A DNA stretch of 42,743 nucleotides from Porphyromonas somerae DSM 23386 (GCF_000372405.1 NZ_AQVC01000020.1:1-42743); one strand, 5' to 3'; counted from the first letter of the stretch, positions 1 to 11,804 are shown. Numbers and translations are program-made. Notes: generated by a model not told the origin, from the sequence alone.

Positions 1-21
1 CGACCTGTGCCTATTTAAGAG

Positions 22-39
22 GGACCTCTGCCGAGGTCC
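22..39. repeat. Short GGACCTC/GAGGTCC hairpin
   Basis: Seven-base perfect arms (22-28 and 33-39) flank a four-base loop. No T-run follows on the plus strand, so it is not a clear terminator. A very similar hairpin with a GACCTC/GAGGTC stem lies at 29748-29762. It may be the tail of a gene outside the window or part of a dispersed repeat. Confidence 0.4.
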
Positions 40-143
40 TTACCCCATTATCCTCAACAACTTGTATATGATCATTCGCATAACAGTAATGCGTAACCCC
101 TGGATTTTCGGCTTACGTCCAAACAGGATATTGAAAATCTTTG

Positions 144-151
144 TACCTTTG
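144..151 (+). promoter_or_regulatory. Bacteroidetes -7 promoter box for ribB
   Basis: TACCTTTG fits the Bacteroidetes TAnnTTTG -7 consensus. It would start transcription about 6-7 bases downstream, almost exactly at the first strand of the riboswitch P1 helix (155-161). No clear TTTG -33 box is seen at the usual distance, so the call rests on the -7 element and its position. Confidence 0.5.
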
Positions 152-154
152 AGA

Positions 155-273
155 TTGATTCAAGAGGAGAGGTGTAATTCCTTACTGGTGGTATAGTCCA
201 CAACTCCCCTAGTGGGACTGATATGGTGAAATTCCATAACCGACGGTGATAGTCCGGATGGTATTCGAATCAA
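155..273 (+). promoter_or_regulatory. FMN riboswitch (RFN element)
   Basis: The closing helix P1 is exact: TTGATTC at 155-161 pairs with GAATCAA at 267-273. Inside are the hallmark RFN segments, including GGTGAAATTCC, ACCGACGGTGATAGTCC and GGATGG near the 3' end, plus a degenerate 5' copy of the same pattern near 170-200. The element senses flavin mononucleotide and represses riboflavin genes. It sits 106 bases upstream of the ribB start, which matches the known RFN-ribB arrangement. No classical terminator is visible in the 274-379 leader, so control of translation initiation is an open possibility. Confidence 0.93.
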
Positions 274-379
274 GATGCCGCTGACCTATTTGAGGCTTCG
301 GCTCTACAGTGTTGGCCCATCTGCTTTTGTGTACCATAGATCCTCGTCAATTTATAATCTAATAGTAACACAAAAAGAA

Positions 380-1021
380 ATGGAACAAACCAACACAATT
401 TCTCCAGCAATTGAGGCACGCATCCAAGCGGCCGTAAAAGCTCTTAGGGATGGCCGGGGCATCCTCCTCGTAGATGATGAAAATAGGGAGAATGAGGGCG
501 ACATCATCTTTTCCACTGAGCGGCTTACGCCACAAAGCATTGCACTGATGATCCGCGAGTGTAGCGGTATCATCTGCCTATGCCTAAAGCCTAAGAAGTG
601 CCAAGAGCTCAACCTGCCTCAGATGGTACAGCACAACACATGCGTCAATAACACCGCTTTCACCATCTCAATAGAGGCGAAGGAGGGGGTGACTACAGGG
701 GTATCGGCAAAAGATCGCTACGTGACGATCACAACGGCAGCACGAGAAGGAGCAAGGCCTGAAGACTTGGTACACCCAGGGCATGTATTCCCGCTTCGTG
801 CAAGGGAGGGTGGCGTACTAGAGCGCCGAGGACACACGGAGGGGAGTATAGATATCGTCTCTATCGCCGGCCTAGGCGAGACGGCGGTACTCTGTGAACT
901 AACTAATGAGGATGGCACCATGGCGCGCCTACCAGAGATCAAGAAGTTTAGCGCAGCACACAATATGCCGGTGCTCACAATCGAAGATATCGTAGCCTAC
1001 CGCCAGCACCATCAACGCTAA
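380..1021 (+). CDS. ribB: 3,4-dihydroxy-2-butanone-4-phosphate synthase
   Basis: This enzyme converts ribulose 5-phosphate to 3,4-dihydroxy-2-butanone 4-phosphate and formate, supplying the four-carbon unit of riboflavin in the cytosol. The 213-residue protein carries the acidic [10 protein letters not shown] motif at 32-41 and the [10 protein letters not shown] and RRGHTE segments typical of RibB. Its length matches single-domain RibB (E. coli, about 217 aa). There is no C-terminal GTP cyclohydrolase II domain, although many Bacteroidetes carry a RibBA fusion. The ATG at 380 is preferred because an in-frame upstream ATG at 275 would add 35 unconserved residues encoded by the riboswitch leader. 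Expression should be repressed by FMN through the element at 155-273. Confidence 0.95.
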   Translation: MEQTNTISPAIEARIQAAVKALRDGRGILLVDDENRENEGDIIFSTERLTPQSIALMIRECSGIICLCLKPKKCQELNLPQMVQHNTCVNNTAFTISIEAKEGVTTGVSAKDRYVTITTAAREGARPEDLVHPGHVFPLRAREGGVLERRGHTEGSIDIVSIAGLGETAVLCELTNEDGTMARLPEIKKFSAAHNMPVLTIEDIVAYRQHHQR

Positions 1022-1043
1022 ACCAAACGTTTTGTACCAAGTG

Positions 1044-1079
1044 GAGAATGTTGCACGAAGGATGAGATGCAACAGTCTC
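1044..1079 (+). repeat. GAGAMTGTTGCA dyad downstream of ribB
   Basis: GAGAATGTTGCA (1044-1055) faces TGCAACAGTCTC (1068-1079), giving an 11-of-12 inverted repeat with a 12-base loop, 22 bases after the ribB stop. The same motif recurs at 24557-24572, 24703-24717, 24739-24767 and 29780-29791. It may act as a 3' UTR hairpin or weak terminator for ribB, although no T-run follows. Confidence 0.55.
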
Positions 1080-1137
1080 AAGGTAGTCTGAGGCTACTTT
1101 GGCACGTCGGTCCAGATGTCTATCTGGCGTTATAGCT

Positions 1138-1178
1138 AAAAAAATACCCTGCGATAGCATAAGCCATCACAGGGTATT
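1138..1178 (-). terminator. Rho-independent terminator of the rpoBC operon
   Basis: Read on the minus strand, a roughly 16-bp stem (1178-1163 with 1158-1143, imperfect at two positions) and a short loop are followed by seven Ts (1144-1138). It begins 20 bases after the rpoC stop. On the plus strand the hairpin is followed by a weaker T-rich stretch and could also stop ribB transcripts. Confidence 0.88.
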
Positions 1179-1197
1179 CTATCTATTTATTATTGGA

Positions 1198-4100
1198 TTA
1201 GTCTGGGATCACAACTCCTGACTTAGGACCTTTGGTGGTCTCGAGTAGGCGCTGGGATTCGATATCGGCTTTGGAAGCTACCACGATCTTCTCGTACTCA
1301 CGCAACCCAGTACCTGCAGGGATCAGGTGACCGCAGATTACGTTCTCCTTTAGAGCCTCTAGCTTATCAATCTTACCCTCAATAGCAGCGTTATTCAGCA
1401 CCTTAGGTGTCTCCTGGAAGGAGGCGGCAGACATAAAGCTCTTGGTCTGAAGAGCAGCACGTGTAATACCCTGAAGTACCTGCTTAGTAGTTGCAGGAAG
1501 GGCATCGCGTACCTCCATCACCTTCTTATCGTTACGGCGTAGCAAGCTATTCTCCTCACGTAGGTGACGAGCGGTGATGATCTGACCTTCGAAGTAAGTG
1601 GTAGACTCGCCTGGATCGGTGATCACCTTCTTACCCCAGAGACGATTATTCTCGTCCTGAACATCGATCTTATCCACCAACTGCTGCTCGAGGAACTTGG
1701 TATCTCCAGCATCAATGATCTCCACCTTACGCATCATCTGGCGTACAATCACCTCAAAGTGCTTGTCGTTGATCGACACACCTTGCTTACGGTAGACGTC
1801 TTGTACTCCATTCACGATGTAGTTTTGTACCGCGTTTGGTCCTAATATCTCTAGGATATCGGTTGGAGAAACAGCTCCATCAGATAGTGGTTCGCCAGCA
1901 CGAACGAAGTCATTCTCCTGCACCAGCAATTGGCGGGTCTGACTCACTAGATATTTGCGCTCCTCGCCAGTACTACTAGTAACAATCACCTCACGATTAC
2001 CACGACGCACCTTTCCAAGTGTGATCTCACCATCGATCTCTGCAACCACAGCTGGGTTAGATGGGTTACGTGCCTCAAAGAGCTCTGTAACACGTGGCAG
2101 ACCACCCGTGATATCACCCGACTTCACTACGGTACGTGGGATCTTAACCAGTACATCACCGGCCTTTACCTTCTGACCCTGTTGGTTATTGAGGTGGGCA
2201 CCCACTGGGAGGTTATAAGTCTTGATCACCTCGCCATCCTTGCCAATAATCGACATCGCTGGCGATAGCTTCTTATCCTTACTCTCAATGATGATCCTAT
2301 CGGTATGTCCAGCAGCGATATTGGTATCTGACTGTACACGGAAGGTACTACCCTCTACCACATCCTCATACTGTAGCTTACCGCTCACCTCAGCAACAAT
2401 CACCGCATTGAATGGGTCGGTCTCAAAGATGATATCATCTGCCTTCACCTCGGCACCTGGCTCTATAAAGAGTTTTGCACCATAAGGTATATTCTCATTG
2501 ATAAGTGTCATATGAGTGTGAGGGTCTACAATATGCATCTCGGCCTGACGTCCGACCACCACTTTGAATGGCTTACCCTCTTCATCCTTGGCATCTACCG
2601 TACGAAGCTCCTCGATCTCAAGGATACCATCGTACTTAGCCTTGATGAGTCGCTCAATAGTATCGGTACTTGCCACACCACCGGCGTGGAAGGTACGAAG
2701 CGTAAGCTGTGTACCTGGCTCACCGATAGACTGAGCAGCTACCACACCAACTACCTCACCCTTGTGTACCAAGTGGTTGTGGGCCAAGTTGCGTCCATAG
2801 CACTTAGCACAAACTCCTTGCTTTGCTTCACAAGTGAGCACAGAGCGGATCTCCACCTCAGTGATTGGCGACTCTTGTATCTTAGAAGCCTTGGCCTCAT
2901 CAATCTCTTCACCAGCAGCAACAATCAGCTCGCCTGAAATTGGGTGTACTACATCGTGTACTGACACACGACCAAGGATACGCTCATAAAGCGATGCTAC
3001 TACACTAGAACCCTCCTTGATCTCACGACGCACAATACCACGTAGGGTACCGCAATCCTCTTCGGTGATAATCACATCTTGAGAAACGTCGACGAGACGA
3101 CGAGTGAGGTATCCAGCATCGGCCGTCTTAAGTGCCGTATCCGAAAGACCCTTACGAGCACCGTGGGTAGAGATAAAGTACTCTAGCACTGAAAGTCCCT
3201 CCTTAAAGTTGGAGAGGATAGGGTTCTCCATCGTCTGAGCACCCTCACCACTTCTCTGTGGCTTAGCCATCAGACCACGAATACCACTCAGCTGCTGAAT
3301 CTGGTTGGCCGAACCACGGGCTCCTGAGTCCATCATCATAAAGATAGAGTTGAAGCCTTGGTCGTCCTCCTTCAGCTCCTTCATCAGGATAGCAGAGAGG
3401 TTGTTATTCACATTGGTCCAAACGTCGATGATCTGGTTATAACGCTCATTATTGGTAATATTACCCATATTGAAGTCGTCCATAATCTCGGCCACCTCGT
3501 CATAACCCTCTTGGATGAGCTCTTCCTTTTGCTCAGGAATGATTACATCAGAAAGGTTGAATGAAAGACCACCCTTAAAGGCCATATAGTACCCGAGGTC
3601 TTTGATATCATCGAGGAATTGTGAAGTACGTGAGATACCACAATACTTGATCACCTCACCGATCAGTGTACGAAGACTCTTCTTGCCAATCAGGTCATTG
3701 ATATACCCAATCTCTTCAGGCACCTTAGAGTTGAAGAGCAGACGACCATACGAGGTCTCAATCATATGCTTAAATGGCTTGCGCTCCTCATCAAGGTCAT
3801 CCACCACCACTTGAATCTTGGCATGGATGTCGATCTTGCCATTATTGTAGGCAATTCGTGCCTCCTCTGGAGAGTAGAACTTATAGCCCTCACCCTTTAC
3901 TCCGTCACGAAGCTTGGTGATATAATATAGTCCCAATACCATATCCTGCGAAGGCACGGTAATAGGAGTACCATTGGCAGGGTTCAATATATTGTGTGAG
4001 GCAAGCATCAAGAACTGTGCCTCTAGGATTGCATCATTAGAGAGTGGCAAGTGAACTGCCATCTGGTCACCATCGAAGTCGGCGTTAAATGCGGTACAAG

Positions 4101-5487
4101 CTAGTGGGTGCAGACGAATGGCTTTACCCTCGATTAGCTTTGGCTGGAAAGCCTGAATACCTAGACGGTGAAGTGTAGGAGCACGGTTGAGTAGCACTGG
4201 GTGCCCCTTCACTACATTCTCCAAGATATCCCAGATCACTGGCTCACGACGGTCTACAATACGGCGCGCACTCTTCACGGTCTTCACGATACCGCGCTCA
4301 ATCAGCTTGCGGATAACAAATGGCTTGTAGAGCTCTGCCGCCATATCTTGTGGCAATCCACACTCATGCATTTTGAGGCTAGGACCCACCACAATCACCG
4401 AACGAGCAGAGTAGTCGACACGCTTACCAAGTAGGTTCTGACGGAAACGACCCTGCTTACCCTTAAGGCTATCAGTAAGTGACTTGAGCGGACGATTGGA
4501 GTCGCTCTTCACTGCACCCGACTTACCAGAGTTGTCGAATAGGCTATCTACCGCCTCCTGAAGCATACGCTTCTCATTGCGGAGGATCACCTGAGGTGCC
4601 CTTGTCTCAATCAGACGACGTAGACGATTGTTGCGAATAATCACTCTACGATAGAGTTCATTGAGGTCGGAGGTAGCAAAACGACCACCATCCAATGGCA
4701 CCAACGGACGTAGATCTGGTGGGATAACAGGGATCACCCTCATCACCATCCACTCAGGGCGAGTGTAGCCGTGGCTAGCACGGAAACTCTCTACCACCTG
4801 TAGGCGCTTAAGAGCCTCCTTTTTGCGCTGCTGAGAAGTCTCCTTAGCGGCTCTAGCACGAAGGTTGTACGACAGCTCATCTAGATTAACTCTAGAGAGT
4901 AGTGCCTCTACAGCCACCGCACCAATCTCTGCGAAAAACTTATTGTGGTCCTCATCAGACAACTCTTTATTCTCCTGAGGGAGGCTAGCCATACGGTCTA
5001 GGTACTCCTCCTCAGTTAGTAGGTCGCCCACCTCCAAGTCTTCGTAAGGACCTGGCTGAACCACTACATAGCTCTCGTAGTATATAATCTTCTCCAGTTT
5101 CTTCGCTGGGATTCCTAAAAGATAAGCGATCTTATTGGGCACGGAGCGGAAAAACCAGATGTGTACTACTGGCACCTCCAGCTTGATATGCCCCATTCGC
5201 TCACGGCGCACCTTCTTCTCCGTTACCTCTACCTGGCAACGGTCACAAACTACACCCTTGTAGCGGACACGTTTGTACTTACCACAGTGACACTCGTAAT
5301 CCTTAACCGGTCCGAAAATACGCTCGCAAAATAGACCATCCCGCTCTGGTTTGTAAGTACGATAGTTGATGGTCTCGGGCTTAGTAACTTCACCGTGTGA
5401 ATTCTCGAATATCTCCTCAGGAGAGGCGATACCGATACGGATTTGATTGAAGTTGGACTTTATCTTTGTATCTCTTATGAAAGCCAT
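1198..5487 (-). CDS. rpoC: DNA-directed RNA polymerase subunit beta'
   Basis: This is the largest catalytic subunit of RNA polymerase. The 1429-residue protein has the N-terminal zinc-binding cysteines (C66, C68, C81, C84) and the invariant NADFDGD magnesium-binding loop at 468-474. The second zinc site is C812, C886, C893 and C896. The length is close to that of E. coli RpoC (1407 aa). It starts 29 bases after the rpoB stop and is the last gene of the cluster, ahead of the terminator at 1138-1178. Start and end are unambiguous. Confidence 0.99.
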   Translation of the reverse strand: MAFIRDTKIKSNFNQIRIGIASPEEIFENSHGEVTKPETINYRTYKPERDGLFCERIFGPVKDYECHCGKYKRVRYKGVVCDRCQVEVTEKKVRRERMGHIKLEVPVVHIWFFRSVPNKIAYLLGIPAKKLEKIIYYESYVVVQPGPYEDLEVGDLLTEEEYLDRMASLPQENKELSDEDHNKFFAEIGAVAVEALLSRVNLDELSYNLRARAAKETSQQRKKEALKRLQVVESFRASHGYTRPEWMVMRVIPVIPPDLRPLVPLDGGRFATSDLNELYRRVIIRNNRLRRLIETRAPQVILRNEKRMLQEAVDSLFDNSGKSGAVKSDSNRPLKSLTDSLKGKQGRFRQNLLGKRVDYSARSVIVVGPSLKMHECGLPQDMAAELYKPFVIRKLIERGIVKTVKSARRIVDRREPVIWDILENVVKGHPVLLNRAPTLHRLGIQAFQPKLIEGKAIRLHPLACTAFNADFDGDQMAVHLPLSNDAILEAQFLMLASHNILNPANGTPITVPSQDMVLGLYYITKLRDGVKGEGYKFYSPEEARIAYNNGKIDIHAKIQVVVDDLDEERKPFKHMIETSYGRLLFNSKVPEEIGYINDLIGKKSLRTLIGEVIKYCGISRTSQFLDDIKDLGYYMAFKGGLSFNLSDVIIPEQKEELIQEGYDEVAEIMDDFNMGNITNNERYNQIIDVWTNVNNNLSAILMKELKEDDQGFNSIFMMMDSGARGSANQIQQLSGIRGLMAKPQRSGEGAQTMENPILSNFKEGLSVLEYFISTHGARKGLSDTALKTADAGYLTRRLVDVSQDVIITEEDCGTLRGIVRREIKEGSSVVASLYERILGRVSVHDVVHPISGELIVAAGEEIDEAKASKIQESPITEVEIRSVLTCEAKQGVCAKCYGRNLAHNHLVHKGEVVGVVAAQSIGEPGTQLTLRTFHAGGVASTDTIERLIKAKYDGILEIEELRTVDAKDEEGKPFKVVVGRQAEMHIVDPHTHMTLINENIPYGAKLFIEPGAEVKADDIIFETDPFNAVIVAEVSGKLQYEDVVEGSTFRVQSDTNIAAGHTDRIIIESKDKKLSPAMSIIGKDGEVIKTYNLPVGAHLNNQQGQKVKAGDVLVKIPRTVVKSGDITGGLPRVTELFEARNPSNPAVVAEIDGEITLGKVRRGNREVIVTSSTGEERKYLVSQTRQLLVQENDFVRAGEPLSDGAVSPTDILEILGPNAVQNYIVNGVQDVYRKQGVSINDKHFEVIVRQMMRKVEIIDAGDTKFLEQQLVDKIDVQDENNRLWGKKVITDPGESTTYFEGQIITARHLREENSLLRRNDKKVMEVRDALPATTKQVLQGITRAALQTKSFMSAASFQETPKVLNNAAIEGKIDKLEALKENVICGHLIPAGTGLREYEKIVVASKADIESQRLLETTKGPKSGVVIPD

Positions 5488-5516
5488 ATTTATATATCAA
5501 AAGGGCTGTGATGTAA

Positions 5517-8500
5517 TCATTGGAGTTCGAAGCTTAGGCCTAGACCCTTAAGCTCGTTGAGCAGTACATTGAGCGACTCAGGAATACCTGGAGTAGGCAT
5601 TGGCGAGCCTTTGACGATTGCTTCGTAAGCCTTTGAGCGGCCTACCACATCGTCACTCTTGATCGTGAGCATCTCCTGTAGCACATGAGCGGCACCATAG
5701 GCCTCCAGTGCCCACACCTCCATCTCTCCGAAGCGCTGGCCACCGAATTGAGCCTTACCACCGAGAGGTTGTTGGGTGATCAGAGAGTAAGGGCCGATAG
5801 AGCGTGCGTGCATCTTATCATCTACCATGTGGCCTAGCTTCAAGAAGTAGGTAACTCCCACAGTAGCTGGTTGGTCGAAGCGCTCGCCAGTCTCTCCATC
5901 ATAGAGATAGGTACGTCCATTGCGTGGAATTCTAGCCTTGTCTGTCCACTTATTGAGATCGTCGAGGGTAGCGCCATCGAAGATAGGAGTAGCAAACTTA
6001 ACCCCTAGCTTTCTACCAGCATACCCAAGTACCGCCTCAAAGATCTGACCAAGGTTCATACGCGAAGGCACACCTAGAGGGTTGAGACAAAGGTCTACAG
6101 GAGTTCCATCCTCCAAGAATGGCATATCCTCTACACGTACCACCTTAGAGACAATACCCTTATTACCGTGGCGTCCTGCCATCTTATCACCGACCTGGAT
6201 CTTACGCTTCTTGGCGATAAGCACCTTGGCATTCTGCATGATACCGTTAGGCAATTCGTCACCTAGGGTAGCATCAAACTGCTTACGGCGATAGTCACTC
6301 TCTATCTTCTTCACCTTCTTGATATAATTACCAAGAAGCTGACTGATCAGGTTATTAGTGTGCTCGTCATCGGTCCATCCAGAGAATACGATCTCTTCAT
6401 AATTGAGCTGGTCGAGGATCGTATTATTGTACTTAACTCCCTCTGCGACCACTGTAGCACCCATATAGTCAACAATGCCCTTAGAGAGTTTTCGAGAGGT
6501 GAGCTTAGAGAGCTTAGCCAGCATATTCTTGCGTAGCTCCTCCTTCTCTTGTGCTTCACTCTCCTCCAACTGCTGTTTCATCTCGCGCGTTGTCTTACGA
6601 CTATTCTGTCCCTTAGGCACCTTAGAGAAAAGATAGGTCTTGTACACCACGCCACTCAGTGATGGATTGGCCTTCAGTGAAGCATCCTTCACATCGCCAG
6701 CCTTCTCACCGAAGATGGCATGCAGTAGCTTCTCCTCTGGCGTTGGGTCACTCTCTCCCTTAGGAGTAATCTTACCCACAAGGATATCTCCTGGATGTAC
6801 CCTTGCACCTACACGTATGATTCCACGCTCATCAAGATCCTTGGTAGCATCTTCGCTCACGTTAGGGATGTCACTAGTGAGCTCCTCCATACCACGCTTC
6901 GTCTCACGCACTTCAAGATTGTACTCATCCACATGGACAGAGGTAAAGAAGTCTTCACGCACCATACGCTCACTAAGCACAATAGCGTCCTCATAGTTGT
7001 ACCCCTTCCAAGGCATGTAAGCTACCGTCACGTTACGACCAAGTGCCAGCTCCCCATTCTGGGTAGAATATCCCTCGGTAAGGATCTGATCCTTCTTCAC
7101 CCTATCGCCCTTCAATACAATTGGGCGCAGGTCTATAGTCGTGCTTTGGTTGGTTTTACGGAACTTAGGTAGCTCATACGTCACTAAGCTATCTTCGAAG
7201 CTGACGAACTCCTCATCCTCGGTGCGATCGTAGCGCACCTTGATCTGTGTAGCATCCACATACTCTACCGTACCTTCTCCTTCCGACATAATTTGGCAGC
7301 GGGAGTCTCTAATCACTACGCCCTCCAAACCAGTTCCAACGATAGGAGCATCGGTCTGAATCAATGGCACAGCCTGGCGCATCATGTTAGATCCCATCAA
7401 CGCACGGTTAGCATCGTCGTGCTCCAAGAAAGGAATCAAAGAGGCAGCAATCGAAGCAATCTGCATAGGAGAGACATCCATCAGATCCACCTCACTTGGT
7501 GGTACCACTGGGAAGTCCGATCCATAACGAGCCTTTACGGTGTCGCGGATAAATTCACCATTTTCATTCAGTGGCGCATTACCCTGACCTACCGTCTTAT
7601 CCTCCTCTGCTTCGGCTGTGTAGTATTCCACCCCCTTGTCCGAGAAGTCCACCTTGCCATTAACTACCTTACGGTATGGAGTAGCAATAAAGCCTAGCTC
7701 ATTGATTTTAGCATAGACACAGAGTGAGTTGATCAGTCCAATATTTGGACCCTCAGGAGTCTCAATTGGACAAAGACGGCCATAGTGAGTGTAGTGCACA
7801 TCTCGCACCTCAAATCCAGCTCTATCACGGCTAATACCACCAGGTCCAAGGGCCGAAAGCCTACGCTTGTGCGTGATCTCTGCCAGGGGATTGGTTTGGT
7901 CCATAAATTGTGATAGAGGGTTGGTGCCGAAGAAAGAATTGACCACACTCGAAATCGTCTTGGCGTTGATCAAGTCAACTGGCGTAAAGACCTCATTGTC
8001 ACGAACGTTCATTCGCTCTCTTACCGTACGTGCCATACGAGAGAGACCGATACTAAACTGTTGTGAGAGCTGCTCACCTACCGTGCGGACACGACGGTTA
8101 CTTAGGTGGTCAATATCATCCACCGTCTCCTTGCCATTGCGTAGCACCACTAAGTACTTAATAATGGCTGCAATATCCTCATTGGTAAGTACCTTCACAC
8201 TCTCATCAATGTCAAGATTGAGCTTCTTATTGATACGATAACGACCAACATCGCCAAGGTCATACCTCTTATCCGAGAAGAAGAGGTTATTGATCACCTC
8301 CATTGCCGAAGCTTCATCCACAGGATCCTGACTTCTCAGTTGCTTATAGATATGGTAAACAGCCTCCTTTTGAGAGTTAGAGGGGTCCTTCTGCAAGGTA
8401 TTAGTGATCACGCTGTAGTCAAGCCCCGACTCACCATCAGTCAGGAGAAGAATCGTCTTAGCACCCGACTCTAATATCTGTGGGATATTCTCCTCCGTGA

Positions 8501-9329
8501 TCTCCTCGTCACGGTCCAGAATAATCTCGTATCGGTCGAGCGAAACCACCTCACCAGTCTCCTCATCGACCAAGTCCTCAACCCAGCTATTAAGGATACG
8601 TGCAGCGATCTTTCGACCGACATATTTCTTCAATCCAGTCTTAGTCACCTTCACCTCCTCAGCGATGCCAAACAGATTAAGGATATCCTTATCTGTTTCA
8701 TAGCCGATAGCTCGCAGGAGAGTGGTTACTGGAAGTTTTTTCTTTCTGTCGATATAAGCATACATCACGTTGCTAATATCGGTTGCGAACTCAATCCACG
8801 AGCCCTTGAATGGGATCACTCTAGCAGAGTAGAGCTTGGTACCATTATTGTGGATGCTTTCGCTAAAAAAGACACCTGGCGAGCGGTGCATCTGAGAGAC
8901 TACCACACGCTCAGCACCATTGATCACAAAAGTGCCTTGAGGTGTCATATAAGGGATTTGACCCAAGTACACATCCATCACAGAGGTGTCAAAGTCCTCA
9001 TGCTCAGGATCAGTACAATAAAGTTTCATTTTAGCTTTTAGAGGTACATTGTAGGTCAGTCCTCTCGTAAAGCACTCCTCAATGGTATATCTTGGGGGGT
9101 CTATAAAATAGTCCAAGAACTCCAACACAAAATTATTGCGTGTGTCGTGGATGGGGAAGTTCTCCATAAATACCTTATAGAGACCCTCATTTTTTCGCTT
9201 ATCAGATGGAGTATCCAACTGCATAAAGTCACGGAACGACTGCAACTGAATATCCAAGAAGTCTGGGAAGTCCAGAGGGTTTTGAATAGAAGCGAAATTT
9301 ACTCTTTCTGTATTATTTCTTGGGGACAT
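5517..9329 (-). CDS. rpoB: DNA-directed RNA polymerase subunit beta
   Basis: This second large RNA polymerase subunit forms the active-site cleft with beta'. It has 1270 residues, somewhat shorter than E. coli RpoB (1342). The rifampicin-binding region starts at S473 ([18 protein letters not shown]). The residues equivalent to E. coli D516, H526 and S531 are unchanged (D477, H487, S492); E. coli S522 is replaced by A483. Also visible is the [12 protein letters not shown] segment near the catalytic centre. It lies between rplL (117 bases upstream, separated by a strong hairpin) and rpoC. Confidence 0.99.
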   Translation of the reverse strand: MSPRNNTERVNFASIQNPLDFPDFLDIQLQSFRDFMQLDTPSDKRKNEGLYKVFMENFPIHDTRNNFVLEFLDYFIDPPRYTIEECFTRGLTYNVPLKAKMKLYCTDPEHEDFDTSVMDVYLGQIPYMTPQGTFVINGAERVVVSQMHRSPGVFFSESIHNNGTKLYSARVIPFKGSWIEFATDISNVMYAYIDRKKKLPVTTLLRAIGYETDKDILNLFGIAEEVKVTKTGLKKYVGRKIAARILNSWVEDLVDEETGEVVSLDRYEIILDRDEEITEENIPQILESGAKTILLLTDGESGLDYSVITNTLQKDPSNSQKEAVYHIYKQLRSQDPVDEASAMEVINNLFFSDKRYDLGDVGRYRINKKLNLDIDESVKVLTNEDIAAIIKYLVVLRNGKETVDDIDHLSNRRVRTVGEQLSQQFSIGLSRMARTVRERMNVRDNEVFTPVDLINAKTISSVVNSFFGTNPLSQFMDQTNPLAEITHKRRLSALGPGGISRDRAGFEVRDVHYTHYGRLCPIETPEGPNIGLINSLCVYAKINELGFIATPYRKVVNGKVDFSDKGVEYYTAEAEEDKTVGQGNAPLNENGEFIRDTVKARYGSDFPVVPPSEVDLMDVSPMQIASIAASLIPFLEHDDANRALMGSNMMRQAVPLIQTDAPIVGTGLEGVVIRDSRCQIMSEGEGTVEYVDATQIKVRYDRTEDEEFVSFEDSLVTYELPKFRKTNQSTTIDLRPIVLKGDRVKKDQILTEGYSTQNGELALGRNVTVAYMPWKGYNYEDAIVLSERMVREDFFTSVHVDEYNLEVRETKRGMEELTSDIPNVSEDATKDLDERGIIRVGARVHPGDILVGKITPKGESDPTPEEKLLHAIFGEKAGDVKDASLKANPSLSGVVYKTYLFSKVPKGQNSRKTTREMKQQLEESEAQEKEELRKNMLAKLSKLTSRKLSKGIVDYMGATVVAEGVKYNNTILDQLNYEEIVFSGWTDDEHTNNLISQLLGNYIKKVKKIESDYRRKQFDATLGDELPNGIMQNAKVLIAKKRKIQVGDKMAGRHGNKGIVSKVVRVEDMPFLEDGTPVDLCLNPLGVPSRMNLGQIFEAVLGYAGRKLGVKFATPIFDGATLDDLNKWTDKARIPRNGRTYLYDGETGERFDQPATVGVTYFLKLGHMVDDKMHARSIGPYSLITQQPLGGKAQFGGQRFGEMEVWALEAYGAAHVLQEMLTIKSDDVVGRSKAYEAIVKGSPMPTPGIPESLNVLLNELKGLGLSFELQ

Positions 9330-9370
9330 AAAAAAACCTTAAAAGCCTAAAACGAACAAAGACACGAAAA

Positions 9371-9411
9371 GGTTAAGAACCCACTACACTCGTATTCGTG
9401 GGTTCTTAACC
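9371..9411 (-). terminator. Attenuator-like hairpin between rplL and rpoB
   Basis: A perfect 14-bp inverted repeat (9371-9384 with 9398-9411) with a 13-base loop lies in the 117-base gap between rplL and rpoB. On the minus strand only four Ts follow it, so it is probably a partial terminator or RNA-processing site rather than a full stop. E. coli has both an attenuator and an RNase III site at the same junction. Confidence 0.7.
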
Positions 9412-9447
9412 ATCACCTGTAATATCTACAGGGGAGACAAAGCGAGA

Positions 9448-9822
9448 TTACTGGATCTCTACCTCGGCACCAGCCTCCTCAAGAGCAGCCTTGAGATGGT
9501 CAGCCTCAGCCTTGTCTACACCCTCCTTAAGCTTAGATGGAGCACCGTCAACTAGGTCCTTAGCGTCCTTAAGACCTACACCCATAGCTTCCTTAACAGC
9601 CTTCACTACTTGTAGCTTAGCAGCACCTGCAGACTTAAGGATTACATCAAATGCAGTCTTCTCCTCTGCAGCAGCCTCACCACCAGCAGGACCAGCAGCA
9701 ACAGCCACAGCAGCAGCTGCAGGCTCGATGCCATACTCCTCCTTAAGGATATTCTTTAGCTCAGTTACCTCAATAACGGTTAGGTTCACTAGTTGTTCCG
9801 CAATAGCTTTGATATCTGCCAT
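9448..9822 (-). CDS. rplL: 50S ribosomal protein L7/L12
   Basis: This is the stalk protein of the large subunit, which recruits translation GTPases. The 124 residues show the usual plan: an N-terminal dimerization helix (about 1-35), an Ala/Gly/Glu-rich flexible hinge (about 36-55), and a C-terminal domain containing KTAFDVIL and [19 protein letters not shown]. It follows rplJ by about 100 bases, and the two proteins form the stalk together. Confidence 0.98.
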   Translation of the reverse strand: MADIKAIAEQLVNLTVIEVTELKNILKEEYGIEPAAAAVAVAAGPAGGEAAAEEKTAFDVILKSAGAAKLQVVKAVKEAMGVGLKDAKDLVDGAPSKLKEGVDKAEADHLKAALEEAGAEVEIQ

Positions 9823-9923
9823 ATTCTTATATACTTATTATGGTATTATACAATCTTGTTATTTATCAATTCGTAGTAGCTTAATGCTCTACGCCACCTT
9901 TATTGTGTCCGATGGTCTTTTAA

Positions 9924-10469
9924 TCAACCACGCTCCTCGAGCGTTTGGAGTAGACCATGGATAGTACCACCAGCAGAGTCGAGTGCCGAAAGGACACCTT
10001 GGATAGAGCCCTCGAGTAGAGATACTACATCTCCAATCAGCTCCTCCTTGCTCTTGACATTGACCAGCTCCTCGAGCTTGTCTGCACCAAGATATAGACT
10101 CTCTTGTACGTAAGCTGCCTTTAGCTCTGGCTTAGCTGCTTTATCTGCATCAGCAGGCTTATTCTCCTTTGCAAAGTCCTTGATCAGGCGTGCAGGAGCA
10201 TTAGCTGTCTCAGCAAACATCACAGCAGTATTACCCTTCAGATAAGGGAATAGAGGAGCAAAAGTCTCCTCATCCTTCTGAGAGAGAGCGATACGAAGCA
10301 GAGTATTCTTCACCATCATCAGCTTTACATCCTTTTCGAAGCAAAGACGACGAAGGCTACTTGTTTTGTCAGCAGTCAGCGCCTCAATATCTACTAGATA
10401 GAAGTTAGGATACTTCTCTACTAGCTCTACCAAGTCACCAACGACTGATACTTTCTTTTCCTTTTTCAT
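9924..10469 (-). CDS. rplJ: 50S ribosomal protein L10
   Basis: This is the stalk base protein that anchors L7/L12 dimers on 23S rRNA. The 181-residue protein opens with a conserved basic N-terminus and contains LRRLCFEKDVKLMMVKNTLL, the RNA-binding part, followed by a C-terminal helix for L7/L12. It is slightly longer than the E. coli protein (165 aa), with a Lys/Ala-rich insert around residues 105-120. It starts 27 bases after the rplA stop. Confidence 0.97.
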   Translation of the reverse strand: MKKEKKVSVVGDLVELVEKYPNFYLVDIEALTADKTSSLRRLCFEKDVKLMMVKNTLLRIALSQKDEETFAPLFPYLKGNTAVMFAETANAPARLIKDFAKENKPADADKAAKPELKAAYVQESLYLGADKLEELVNVKSKEELIGDVVSLLEGSIQGVLSALDSAGGTIHGLLQTLEERG

Positions 10470-10496
10470 ATACTATGGATCTCTTTTCTCTAGTTG

Positions 10497-11198
10497 TTAC
10501 TCTTTCGACTCTAAGGAGCGAGGATCCACCTTGATACCAGGGCTCATAGTACTTGAGAGGTAAATACTCTTAATGTACGTACCCTTTGCAGCACTAGGCT
10601 TAAGCTTAACTATAGTATTGATAAACTCGCGTGCATTGTCAGCAATCTTGTCAGCAGTGAAAGAGACCTTACCAATAGAGGTATGTACAATACCAGCCTT
10701 ATCTACCTTAAAGTCAATCTTACCTTGCTTCACCTCGCGGACAGCATTTCCAATCTCATTGGTTACTGTACCACTCTTAGGGTTAGGCATCAAGCCACGT
10801 GGACCTAGGACGCGTCCCAAGGCACCAATCTTACCCATTACAGATGGCATTGTGATGATTACATCCACATCAGTCCATCCGCCTTTGATTTTGTCAATGT
10901 ACTCGTCAAGACCTACATAGTCTGCACCAGCTTCGGTAGCTTCAGCCTCTTTATCTGCGGTACAAAGCACCAGCACCCTAGTCTCCTTACCAGTTCCGTG
11001 GGGTAGAGATACCACACCACGCACCATTTGGTTGGCCTTACGTGGGTCGACACCTAGGCGTATATCTACATCTACAGATGCATCAAACTTAGTAGTTGTA
11101 ATCTCTTTTACAAGAGCAGATGCTTCCGTAAGTGTATACTCTTTTCCAGGTTCGATCTTGCTCAGGGCCAACTTCTGATTCTTCGTTAGTTTACTCAT
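10497..11198 (-). CDS. rplA: 50S ribosomal protein L1
   Basis: This protein forms the L1 stalk that assists E-site tRNA release. The 233 residues match the family length, and the signature [19 protein letters not shown] is present. In many bacteria L1 also represses its own operon by binding the leader upstream of rplK. Here a 139-base leader exists upstream of rplK, but I could not prove an L1 site in it. It follows rplK by 20 bases. Confidence 0.98.
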   Translation of the reverse strand: MSKLTKNQKLALSKIEPGKEYTLTEASALVKEITTTKFDASVDVDIRLGVDPRKANQMVRGVVSLPHGTGKETRVLVLCTADKEAEATEAGADYVGLDEYIDKIKGGWTDVDVIITMPSVMGKIGALGRVLGPRGLMPNPKSGTVTNEIGNAVREVKQGKIDFKVDKAGIVHTSIGKVSFTADKIADNAREFINTIVKLKPSAAKGTYIKSIYLSSTMSPGIKVDPRSLESKE

Positions 11199-11218
11199 AA
11201 TTCATCAATGGTCCTTGA

Positions 11219-11665
11219 TTATTCAACATCCTCTGGAAAAGTGCCCTTAATGGCTATACCCATACTTCTTGCTGTCCCCGCTACTAGACGCATAGCACTC
11301 GCTACGGTAAAGCAGTTAAGGTCAGGCATCTTATCTTGAGCAATAGCCTTCACGTCGTCCCAAGTAATGGTAGCCACCCTTGTACGGTTTGGCTCAGCAC
11401 TACCACTCTTCTTCTTCGCCTTCTCCAATAGCTGTACAGCCACAGGAGGAGTCTTTACGATAAAGTCAAAAGACTTATCAGAGTAGTATGTGATGATCAC
11501 CGGAAGGACCTTACCAGCACTATCTTGGGTCCTGGCGTTGAATTGCTTACAGAAGTCCATAATATTGATCCCCTTGGAACCAAGAGCAGGACCAACAGGA
11601 GGAGAAGGATTAGCAGCTCCACCCTTAATTTGCAGCTTTAGCTGACCAGCAATTTCTTTTGCCAT
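11219..11665 (-). CDS. rplK: 50S ribosomal protein L11
   Basis: This protein binds the GTPase-associated centre of 23S rRNA. The 148 residues include the N-terminal [19 protein letters not shown] signature and a C-terminal RNA-binding domain ending in RSMGIAIKG. It is the first gene of the L11-L1-L10-L12 block. A 139-base gap separates it from nusG. Confidence 0.98.
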   Translation of the reverse strand: MAKEIAGQLKLQIKGGAANPSPPVGPALGSKGINIMDFCKQFNARTQDSAGKVLPVIITYYSDKSFDFIVKTPPVAVQLLEKAKKKSGSAEPNRTRVATITWDDVKAIAQDKMPDLNCFTVASAMRLVAGTARSMGIAIKGTFPEDVE

Positions 11666-11804
11666 GATTAAACACTTTTTCTCATTAATAACTCACTCGT
11701 AGAAAAGTACATCCGAGCACCTAGACTATCGCCTTTCGCCATCGGCGACACCTCACACACCCATAATTCGTAACAGCAGAGTCGCGTGAGGCCTCTTCAC
11801 TAGG
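11666..11804 (-). other. 139-base leader between nusG and rplK
   Basis: No coding potential. On the minus strand a small hairpin with TCGCC/GGCGA arms lies near 11729-11752, and a GAGGCCTC palindrome lies near 11787-11794. This is the place where L1 autoregulatory sites occur in other bacteria. The match here is only positional. Confidence 0.3.

Noticed and set aside
275-379. Upstream ATG for RibB inside the riboswitch leader
   Set aside because: It would add 35 residues not found in RibB and place the start two bases after the P1 helix of the aptamer.
1564-4434. Several plus-strand reading frames of 68-141 codons inside rpoC
   Set aside because: All are antisense shadows of the conserved rpoC gene without promoters or recognisable domains.
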